A DNA stretch of 12,721 nucleotides from Nitrospirota bacterium (GTDB lineage Bacteria; Nitrospirota; Nitrospiria; Nitrospirales; UBA8639). A program made the position numbers and the translations under genes. The stretch spans positions 1-12,721 of the forward strand of contig JAOUGQ010000068.1 in assembly GCA_029865515.1 (NCBI GenBank), read 5' to 3'. The notes beneath the pieces are model-generated. The model was not told where the DNA came from. It did no database searches and was given only the letters and a program-made list of their open reading frames with translations. This document shows, one piece after another, positions 6,537-12,721 of the stretch. How positions within the stretch are numbered: position 1 is the first letter of the stretch; each line of letters opens with the position of its first letter.

Positions 6537-7758
6537 CCCCTTGAAACTCCAACCCGAGTAAGGCGACGTCATCTCCAAAGACTTCTTGAACATTCCAGGC
6601 GCAGCTCTTCTCTAGAATATTCGTTAATCCCCACATCATCTCCTGATGGACTACACCCTCAAGGGCCTCTTGCAGCCTCTTTCTCCCCCAGATTTCTCCA
6701 TGAGAATTCATAACCTCATAAATACCATCGCTAAAGAGATACAACCGATCCCCTGCATGCACGGTGATAGATTCAGTTCGATAAGCCCCCTCAAGCGAAA
6801 AACCTATTGGCCAGGACTGACCTCCCAACACCGCAGATGCCCCATCCGATTTCACCAAAATAGAGCCGGGATGTCCCGCACTGGCATACCGAAGGAGGTG
6901 CGTGGAGCATTGCCACACCCCAACCCAGATCGTGAAATAGTCTCCATCGTCGGTCATGGGATGTTTCTGATTCAGAAAGGTCACAATCTCACCTGGATCG
7001 TATGAAGGAAAAGTCTTTTGGATATGGTCCCCATTGAACAGCAAAGCTAACGACACGGCCCGCAACGCGGGCCCGATCCCATGCCCCGACATATCCAGCA
7101 TCATGAGACCGATGTGATCGTCTCCCCATCTGGCCACTTGAAAGAGATCTCCCCCCAAGTGAGAAGATGGCAAAAATTTCCATTCAAACCGCAGCCCCGG
7201 AACTAATTCTCCAGGCCGGGGGAGCAGGCCCCGGACAAAGTTGGAGGCCGAGCGAAGCTCAGAATGTAACTCCGCCTGTTTTTGTAATAACAAGCGATTC
7301 GCCTCCTCCAAATCCAACATCAGCTTTCTGGCGCGAAGCCCGCCCCTCACTCTGGAGATAATTTCTTGATCCGAGGCGGATTTTGGTAAAAAGTCATCTG
7401 CTCCTCGCCTCAGCCCTTCGGCAATTTGCTCCGGCAGGTCGAACGCGGTCATCAAAATAAAATGGATCGTTTTATATCGTTCATGTCGCTTTATCGCTTC
7501 ACATAGACCTGGGCCATCAAGCCGGGGCATCATCCATTCCGACAGAATGAGATCAACCTTTTCCCGTTCAAGGATGCCAAGAGCTTCCTCACCATTTGTT
7601 GCCTCCAAAATGCGATAATTGAAACTTTCTAATCGCCGCTTGGCCACAATCCGCGCCAATTTTTCATCATCCACGAGTAAAATCGTACAGGCAGAATCAG
7701 TGTGCGGAGATTCCCCATCGACAACGTCTTCAGTCGTAATTTGTTTCATCCCACCCAT
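6514..7758 (-). CDS. Receiver-PP2C (SpoIIE/RsbU-type) serine phosphatase
   Basis: 414 residues from the ATG at 7758. Residues about 24-140 are a receiver domain: acidic pair Asp30-Asp31, Thr104 and Lys126 are present, but the phospho-acceptor is Glu74 (SEWMMPRLDG; codon GAA at 7537-7539) instead of Asp, and the usual Pro after Lys is Ser. A coiled-coil linker of about 35 residues leads to a SpoIIE-type PP2C domain with its metal-binding motifs: GGD ending at Asp204, DMSGHG at 222-227, ASAGHPG, LFSDGIYE and GDDVALL (Asp396-Asp397). Expected role: remove phosphate from the STAS protein, opposing the receiver-HATPase kinase. The frame continues to a TTG at 7821, but that has no ribosome binding site; ATG 7758 has AGAGGA 7 bases upstream. 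The last residues (EGVRSKA) come from an intergenic-type repeat. It follows fliA by 165 bases. Confidence 0.87.
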   Translation of the reverse strand: MGGMKQITTEDVVDGESPHTDSACTILLVDDEKLARIVAKRRLESFNYRILEATNGEEALGILEREKVDLILSEWMMPRLDGPGLCEAIKRHERYKTIHFILMTAFDLPEQIAEGLRRGADDFLPKSASDQEIISRVRGGLRARKLMLDLEEANRLLLQKQAELHSELRSASNFVRGLLPRPGELVPGLRFEWKFLPSSHLGGDLFQVARWGDDHIGLMMLDMSGHGIGPALRAVSLALLFNGDHIQKTFPSYDPGEIVTFLNQKHPMTDDGDYFTIWVGVWQCSTHLLRYASAGHPGSILVKSDGASAVLGGQSWPIGFSLEGAYRTESITVHAGDRLYLFSDGIYEVMNSHGEIWGRKRLQEALEGVVHQEMMWGLTNILEKSCAWNVQEVFGDDVALLGLEFQGEGVRSKA

Positions 7759-7842
7759 GCAGATATCCTCTGGAATTTCTTCAGTTATTTCCAGTTTCGG
7801 CTTGAACAGCCGTAAAATCAAGGAAAGTCCAGGCCAAGGAAA

Positions 7843-7916
7843 GAGTAAGGCGGGAATCGTGAGGCGTAAGGAGCCGATAGAAAGAACAGACTGCTCACTT
7901 CACGCTTGACGCCTCC
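7843..7916. repeat. Heptad-type repeats in inverted orientation between fliA and the phosphatase gene
   Basis: The plus strand carries heptad-type units at 7843-7873 (GAGTAAGG, GTGAGGCGTAAGGAG). The opposite strand carries similar units at 7891-7916 (GGAGGCGTCAAGCGTGAAG). Because they face each other, GAGGCGT (7861-7867) can pair with ACGCCTC (7909-7915), plus AAG with CTT beyond a one-base bulge, enclosing about 40 bases. It lies just after the fliA stop codon and could act as a 3'-end hairpin or attenuator between the flagellar genes and the partner-switch genes. Confidence 0.5.
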
Positions 7917-7923
7917 TGTTTCC

Positions 7924-8718
7924 CTATAGGCCTAATCGGGTATGTAACAGGGCCTTGAGACGGATCATGGCTTGGGCATGCAACTGACAGATCCGGGATT
8001 CCGTGACATGCAGAACTACCCCGATCTCTTTCATGGTCAGCTCTTCAAAATAATAGAGGGTTAAGACTAAACGCTGGCGTTCCGGCAGTCGTTCAATCGC
8101 TTCCACCAAGGCATGACGAGCATCCTCCGACACAAGGGCTTCTAACGGTGTCGGTTGATCGCGATCGGCGAGCGCATCCAAAATGGGATGTGAGTCTTCA
8201 TCATTGCTGCCCAGGTCATCCAGGCTCAACACCACCGCCCCTTTGGCCTGCAAGAGAGTTTCATCCACTTCCTGGGCTTCCATACCTAAGGATTCCGCCA
8301 ACTCCTCTTCCGTCGGTGGCCGGCCCTTGCGTTTTGTCCACTCATTGGCGGCATGTTGAATTTTCCCGATGCGTTCACGCAAAGATCGCGGCACCCAGTC
8401 CATCGCTCGAATTTCGTCTAGCATGGCGCCACGAATACGAAACTCGGCGTACGTACGAAATTTAATTTCCCGTGAAGGATCGAACTTCGTCAGGGCATCT
8501 AACAACCCGACCATGCCGGCACTCATCAGATCTTCCACATTGAGGCCGCTCGATACCCGCATGGCCAAGCGCATGGCCATGTATTTAATAACGGGTAAAA
8601 ACTCCTGAATCATCGTTTCGCGTTCCGAGGTCGTGAGCGAAAGCTTGGTCGGAAGCGAAGGCTTCGCGTGTTCAGCCGCAGGTCTCTCTGGAGCAGTGGT
8701 TACAGCACCTCGTTTCAT
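7924..8718 (-). CDS. fliA: RNA polymerase sigma factor FliA (sigma-28)
   Basis: A 264-residue sigma-70-family factor of the FliA/WhiG group, directing RNA polymerase to late flagellar and chemotaxis promoters. It lacks region 1.1. Region 2 spans about 35-112, with the core-binding and -10 recognition segments LMSAGMVGLLDALTKFDP and KFRTYAEFRIRGAMLDEIRA followed by DWVPRSLR, all typical of FliA. Region 3 is about 113-165 (KGRPPTEEELAESLGM). Region 4 is about 205-260 (LPERQRLVLTLYYFEELTMKEIG and the helix-turn-helix HVTESRICQLHAQA). The N-terminal 30 residues are a variable Ala/Pro-rich leader. The start lies 3 bases after the flhG stop, with AAGGAT at 6 bases, so it is translated from the flhA-flhF-flhG transcript. 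No flgM anti-sigma gene is present in the window. Confidence 0.95.
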   Translation of the reverse strand: MKRGAVTTAPERPAAEHAKPSLPTKLSLTTSERETMIQEFLPVIKYMAMRLAMRVSSGLNVEDLMSAGMVGLLDALTKFDPSREIKFRTYAEFRIRGAMLDEIRAMDWVPRSLRERIGKIQHAANEWTKRKGRPPTEEELAESLGMEAQEVDETLLQAKGAVVLSLDDLGSNDEDSHPILDALADRDQPTPLEALVSEDARHALVEAIERLPERQRLVLTLYYFEELTMKEIGVVLHVTESRICQLHAQAMIRLKALLHTRLGL

Positions 8719-8721
8719 GCG

Positions 8722-9654
8722 TTATCCTTCCGTCACAGTTCGAGTGACTCCCAAGGCAGCAGGGCCGAAGAGTTGGAACCCCCCCTGCCACGAAAGATCT
8801 CCTCTCCAATCATTGACCGCCTTGACCAATCCGGTAAACGCTCGACTCGCCGGAGCACGAGGGTAGACATCACAAACCGCACGTTGCTGTGCGACCGCCA
8901 TCGTCACGTAGTCATCTGCAGGAATACATCCGAGATAATCGAGCGAGATCGTTAAAAACCGATCCGTCACTAAACTGAATTTTCGAAAAACCTCTTTGCC
9001 TTCCTGGCCATGTTTGGCTTTATTCACCAGCATGCGGAACGTCCTCAGGTGATAGCGGGTGGAAAGAATTTTGACCAGCGCATAGGCATCAGTCAGAGAG
9101 GTGGGATCGGGAGACACCACCACCAGGGTTTCGTGCGCCACCAAACTAAAGTACAACACGTTGGCCGAAATTCCTGCCGCGCAATCAATGAGGAGCAGGT
9201 CAGGCGGAGAAGGCAATTGAAGAAATGCGGATTGAAGAAGAAGCTGTTGTTCATATGTGAGCTGAGTGAAGGCCTGGCCTCCGGATGTGGCAGGTAATAT
9301 TTGAATACCTTCTGGCCCGGTGATGAGGACCTCCTCCAGGCGTCGCTGCCCGGAAAGGACGTCTTCAATCGTATAGTGAGGCGTGAGACCCAATAAAATA
9401 TCGACATTGCCCAAGGCCAAATCCGCATCCATGACCATTACGTTTCGCCCCTGACGGGCTGACGCAACCGCCAAATTGGCGACCACATTGCTTTTCCCCA
9501 CTCCGCCTTTTCCGGAACTGACCGCAATTACCTGAATCCCCGCCCTGCTTGATGGTGCTGGGCTCATGGCTGCGCGCAATCCACTGGCTTGATCCAGCCG
9601 TCGCCTGGCAACAACTCCAGGCACGATAACGGAAGATGATGACGAGACAGCCAT
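8722..9654 (-). CDS. flhG: MinD-like ATPase FlhG (FleN/YlxH), flagellar number control
   Basis: A 310-residue ParA/MinD-family ATPase that limits flagellar number and placement together with FlhF. Residues 21-27 read DQASGLR, matching the N-terminal DQAxxLR motif through which FlhG stimulates the FlhF GTPase. The deviant Walker A motif SGKGGVGKS lies at 47-55, with signature Lys49 and Lys54. MDADLALGNVDILLGL at 75-90 holds the switch I region. LLIDCAAG is the Walker B/switch II segment, with Cys-Ala in place of the more common Thr-Gly/Gly-Ala. The C-terminal region should form the membrane-targeting helix. ATG shares one base with the flhF TAA stop, showing translational coupling. Pairing with flhF and fliA on both sides separates it from cell-division MinD. 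Confidence 0.93.
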   Translation of the reverse strand: MAVSSSSSVIVPGVVARRRLDQASGLRAAMSPAPSSRAGIQVIAVSSGKGGVGKSNVVANLAVASARQGRNVMVMDADLALGNVDILLGLTPHYTIEDVLSGQRRLEEVLITGPEGIQILPATSGGQAFTQLTYEQQLLLQSAFLQLPSPPDLLLIDCAAGISANVLYFSLVAHETLVVVSPDPTSLTDAYALVKILSTRYHLRTFRMLVNKAKHGQEGKEVFRKFSLVTDRFLTISLDYLGCIPADDYVTMAVAQQRAVCDVYPRAPASRAFTGLVKAVNDWRGDLSWQGGFQLFGPAALGVTRTVTEG

Positions 9655-10985
9655 TAGTGAGCCACCTCCATCACAGGAACACTATCCTGAATGACCTGGC
9701 TGCCTGAATGTTCCCAGACCAATTTCACCAGGCGTTGTCGGGTAGCCATTTCTAGATCTTCAGGAACCCGTTGTCCGGCTGAGAGATAGGAAACCGGCAG
9801 ACCCGTCTGTGACAACACGTTATAGAGACTTCCCCCCGTGGGCATCTCATCCAGTTTCGTAATGATGAGCTTGTGAATGGGAATGGATTGATACCGACGT
9901 ATCGTTTCCATCTGCACCGACTCCGCCATCGGAGCGGCTAACACCAGATGCGTCTCCAGTTGAAATTGTCCTCTGGTGATCGCGATCAATTCATCATGAC
10001 CGGCCTGATCCTTCGGACTCCGCCCCGCCGTATCAATCAAAATCAAATCCGCTTCCTGATGCCGTTTCATGCATTCCACGAAATCCTTGTGAGAGACCGC
10101 GACTTCTAGCGGAATTTTTAAGATTTTCGCAAAAACCCGAAGTTGCTCCACCGCGGCCACGCGATACGTGTCCAGGGTAATCAACACCGTTCTCCGATGC
10201 TCATCCTGTTGACGCGCCAGGCCTGCCAGTTTGGCAATGGTGGTGGTTTTCCCCACCCCTGTCGGCCCGACCAGCATCATGATTTTTTGCCCATAATGCC
10301 GGGACACCGCGGGACCCGAAACAGCCAACGCCTCTTCCATCCGTTCCCATAACAAACTTTTCAGTGCCTCGTGATTACCCACACCGGCCGTTCCGAGGGT
10401 TTCCACTACCGCTCGCAACAGATGATGTGCCACCTGAGGATTCACGCCATGACTGACCAGCGACTGGTAGACCTCCATCACATCTCCCGGCAAACCTTCC
10501 ACACGTTTGGACATCTGACTGCCCAGCACCTCTCCCACCACAATCCGCAATCCTTCTAATTCCTGCCTCAAAGGTCCCAGAACCCGTTCAGGATCACGCT
10601 GTTCTTCCCGTAACCGTTTGATCTCTTCCCGCATTTCCTGAAGGTGCTGTGTCACCGGATCAAGCACTGTGGCCACGTGGAGGGCTTCCGAAAAGCTTTG
10701 ATCCATTTTGGGCTTGGCCTGCGCAAGAACAGGAGGGTTGGGTGCCAAGCGTTTGGCAATGAGAGTTTGAAGGGAGCGATCAGGGCCTGCGGGCTTTTCC
10801 TCCTTGTGAGATGAACGATCCACGGCGGCGGTCACCTCGATGACCGATTGGCTGAGAAGACCAAACAGACCTCCGCCTTTTTGAATGCGTCGCGACGAGA
10901 CGATCACCGCCTCAGGTCCAAGTTCCGCTTTCACGGCTTGGAGGGCTTCTTGTAATGAAAGGGCTTCAAACCGTTTCAGCTTCAT
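9654..10985 (-). CDS. flhF: SRP-type GTPase FlhF, flagellar placement
   Basis: 443 residues. FlhF marks the pole or site where the flagellar basal body is assembled. The N-terminal B domain starts MKLKRFEALSLQEALQAVKA, the family hallmark, and is followed by a long variable linker with a charged coiled coil (about 112-155). The N domain is about 165-230. The G domain follows: P-loop GPTGVGKT at 240-247, DTYR at 272-275 (G2), DTAGR at 318-322 (G3) and TKLDE at 376-380 (G4). All GTP-binding elements are intact. It overlaps the end of flhA by 20 bases and the start of flhG by 1 base, so the three are translated from one message. The start has GAGGA about 8 bases upstream, inside the flhA coding sequence. 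Confidence 0.95.
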   Translation of the reverse strand: MKLKRFEALSLQEALQAVKAELGPEAVIVSSRRIQKGGGLFGLLSQSVIEVTAAVDRSSHKEEKPAGPDRSLQTLIAKRLAPNPPVLAQAKPKMDQSFSEALHVATVLDPVTQHLQEMREEIKRLREEQRDPERVLGPLRQELEGLRIVVGEVLGSQMSKRVEGLPGDVMEVYQSLVSHGVNPQVAHHLLRAVVETLGTAGVGNHEALKSLLWERMEEALAVSGPAVSRHYGQKIMMLVGPTGVGKTTTIAKLAGLARQQDEHRRTVLITLDTYRVAAVEQLRVFAKILKIPLEVAVSHKDFVECMKRHQEADLILIDTAGRSPKDQAGHDELIAITRGQFQLETHLVLAAPMAESVQMETIRRYQSIPIHKLIITKLDEMPTGGSLYNVLSQTGLPVSYLSAGQRVPEDLEMATRQRLVKLVWEHSGSQVIQDSVPVMEVAH

Positions 10986-12721
10986 GTGGCATCCTCACAA
11001 CTTCAATGGCTTGAATTTTAGTTTTGGGGTCCAACTCATTCGGGGACAGCACCGCCAGCGCATGCACCCCCGGCGAGACTAAGCGATAGAGTTGGGATCT
11101 GATCGACTGGGAACATAAGAGAACGGGTTGATACCCTTGACTCACGACCCGCTCAATGGCCTGACGTACCGACGTAATCACCTGATTCAACACACTGGGG
11201 GGCAACCCGCCTTGTTCCCCGCCAGCCGGCTTCATGGCCTCCGTCAACCGTCGATCCAATATTGGATCCAGACTAATCACCTGCACCAATCCTTCCGCAT
11301 TGGCATATTGGGTCGAAATCGTTCTGGATAAATTTTGCCGAGCATATTCCGTCAGGGTGTCAGGATCTTTACTCTGAGTGGTGTAATCGGCAACGGTTTC
11401 CAGAATCGTCCGCAAATCACGGATAGACACTCGTTCTCGTAAGAGATTCTTAAGGATTCTCACCACACCTCCTAACGATATTTGGGTCGGAATCAACTCA
11501 TCCACCACCTTGGGATACGTCTTAGCCAGGTTATCCAGCAAATTCTGGACCTCTTGACGACCCAGCAATTCATGCCCATTCGTTTTAATGAATTCCGTCA
11601 GATGCGTGGCAATAATGGCCGGCCCGTCGACCACCGTATAGCCTTCCATCTGCGCGCGTTCTTTTTCGGCGGGAACAATCCATACCGCCGGCAACCCGAA
11701 ACACGGATCCTTTGCCGGCTTCCCTTGTAGCCCCTTTCGGGCATGACCGGGATTGATGGCCAATAAATTCCGTGGCACCAGCTCCCCCTTGGCCACCTGA
11801 ATCCCTTTCAGCAAAATGCTGTACTCATGGGGTTTGAGCTGCAGATTATCCCGGATATGCACGGCAGGCACGACAAAGCCCATATCAAGCGCGGTTTGTC
11901 GCCGAATGGCACGTATGCGTTCCAATAACTCGCCCCCCTGGGCATGATCGACGAACGGGACAAGTCCATAGCCGACATGGAGCTCCAGTAAATCTGGAGG
12001 GGTCACCGTATCCACCGACTCCGTGGCAGAGGCAGTCGATGTATCTTTTTTCTGAGGCAGACTCTTCAGGCGCGCCGCTTCTTGTTTTTGAGTCCACAAC
12101 ACATACGCTAATCCGGCAGTCATCGATCCCAAAAGTAAAAAGGCCACATGCGGTAATCCTGGAAGAAATCCCAAAAAGAACAACATGCCGGCGACGGCGG
12201 CCACGAGGTTGGGATTGAAAAAGATTTGATCGGTTAAATCGCGTCCCAGGCTGGTTTTGGTCGAAACCCGCGTCACGATAATACCGGCAGCGGTCGACAT
12301 AATCAGGGCAGGGATTTGAGCTACGATGGCATCTCCGACCGTCAGAAGCGTGAATCGCTTGGCAGCTTCAACGACGGACATCCCATGTTCCAACACGCCA
12401 ATCCCTAACCCGCCCAGAACGTTAATAAAAATAATTAACAGGGCGGCAATGGCATCACCCCGAACAAATTTACTGGCACCGTCCATGGACCCGTAAAAAT
12501 CGGCTTCTTGCGAAATGGCTTCCCGACGCTTCCGGGCTTCCGCTTCGTCAATCATCCCCGCATTGAGATCCGCATCAATACTCATTTGCCTGCCTGGCAT
12601 CGCATCCAGGGTAAACCGGGCGGCAACTTCCGCAATGCGGGTGGCGCCTTTGGTGATCACGACAAAATTAATAATGACCAGGATGGAAAAGACTACAATG
12701 CCTACGGCATAATTTCCCCCG
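10966..12721 (-). CDS. flhA: Flagellar export gate protein FlhA (5' end outside window)
   Basis: 584 residues are present; the family is about 690-700, so roughly 110 N-terminal residues lie beyond the edge. FlhA forms the nonameric ring of the flagellar type III export gate and docks export chaperone-substrate complexes on its cytoplasmic domain. Although a GTG occurs at 12660, the frame is open to the edge and reads GGNYAVGIVVFSILVIINFV, a family-typical membrane segment, so the gene is truncated by the window, not started there. The FHIPEP signature follows (RIAEVAARFTLDAMPGRQM, then DADLNAG). Further membrane spans are visible around AIAALLIIFINVLGGLGIG, AIVAQIPALIMSTAAGIIV and a hydrophobic pair ending ...AGLAYVLW. 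A Lys/Ser-rich linker leads to the cytoplasmic domain (LLELHVGYGLVPFVD to VVRMPHEAETV). This is flagellar FlhA rather than a virulence SctV paralogue, given flhF/flhG/fliA downstream. Confidence 0.96.
   Translation of the reverse strand, partial: GGNYAVGIVVFSILVIINFVVITKGATRIAEVAARFTLDAMPGRQMSIDADLNAGMIDEAEARKRREAISQEADFYGSMDGASKFVRGDAIAALLIIFINVLGGLGIGVLEHGMSVVEAAKRFTLLTVGDAIVAQIPALIMSTAAGIIVTRVSTKTSLGRDLTDQIFFNPNLVAAVAGMLFFLGFLPGLPHVAFLLLGSMTAGLAYVLWTQKQEAARLKSLPQKKDTSTASATESVDTVTPPDLLELHVGYGLVPFVDHAQGGELLERIRAIRRQTALDMGFVVPAVHIRDNLQLKPHEYSILLKGIQVAKGELVPRNLLAINPGHARKGLQGKPAKDPCFGLPAVWIVPAEKERAQMEGYTVVDGPAIIATHLTEFIKTNGHELLGRQEVQNLLDNLAKTYPKVVDELIPTQISLGGVVRILKNLLRERVSIRDLRTILETVADYTTQSKDPDTLTEYARQNLSRTISTQYANAEGLVQVISLDPILDRRLTEAMKPAGGEQGGLPPSVLNQVITSVRQAIERVVSQGYQPVLLCSQSIRSQLYRLVSPGVHALAVLSPNELDPKTKIQAIEVVRMPHEAETV

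Noticed and set aside
7759..7821. TTG start at 7821 for the receiver-PP2C protein
   Set aside because: No purine-rich site precedes the TTG, whereas the ATG at 7758 has AGAGGA at 7 bases. The extension cannot be fully excluded.
7872..7879. GCCGATAG on the plus strand, a close match to a sigma-28 -10 element
   Set aside because: It points antisense into fliA, has no matching -35 at the right distance and lies inside the heptad-repeat region.
1..12721. CRISPR array, tRNA/rRNA, transposase, integrase or phage genes
   Set aside because: No spaced direct repeats of CRISPR size, no cloverleaf or rRNA-like stretch, and no mobile-element protein motifs were seen.

Overview
The window looks like chromosomal DNA from a Nitrospira-type bacterium (phylum Nitrospirota). 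Two things suggest this: a long-form periplasmic chlorite dismutase closely resembling the known Nitrospira and Dechloromonas enzymes, and the flagellar order flhA-flhF-flhG-fliA in a moderate-GC genome. The assignment rests on remembered family sequences, not a search. All ten confident genes lie on the minus strand, so transcription runs from high to low coordinates.

Layout in transcription order. (1) 12721-7924 is the flagellar block: flhA (5' end cut by the window edge), flhF, flhG and fliA. They overlap or lie within 3 bases of each other, so this is one operon. (2) 7758-4704 is a partner-switching module: a receiver-PP2C (SpoIIE/RsbU-type) phosphatase, a receiver-HATPase (RsbW-type) kinase, then a STAS antagonist after a 360-base gap. 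(3) 4687-2999 holds a membrane-anchored receptor-like protein with an MCP signalling tip and a CheZ-like D-x-x-x-Q motif, then a stand-alone CheY. (4) 2243-150 holds two exported haem proteins: a DUF3365/Tll0287-type protein with one CxxCH motif, and chlorite dismutase. The left edge may hold the 3' end of a plus-strand membrane protein.

Inferred working model: FlhF and FlhG set flagellar position and number, FlhA is part of the export gate, and FliA (sigma-28) transcribes late genes. The phosphatase, kinase and STAS protein resemble the Pseudomonas HsbR/HsbA switch that acts on FlgM/FliA, but with the phosphatase and kinase arms split into two receiver proteins. The phosphatase receiver has Glu in place of the phospho-acceptor Asp, so only the kinase arm may sense phosphorylation. 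The receptor-like protein may combine a signalling scaffold with CheY-P phosphatase activity, next to its likely substrate CheY. A possible sigma-28-like promoter precedes the STAS-receptor-cheY group.

Other structure: short degenerate heptad repeats (GCGTGAG / GAGTAAG type) lie just after the stop codons of cheY, the phosphatase gene and fliA, and in one case supply the last codons and the stop. A strong hairpin made from two near-identical palindromes follows the DUF3365 gene. Three stretches over 300 bases (915-1502, 2244-2998, 5043-5402) have no convincing gene. No tRNA, rRNA, CRISPR array, transposase or integrase was seen.
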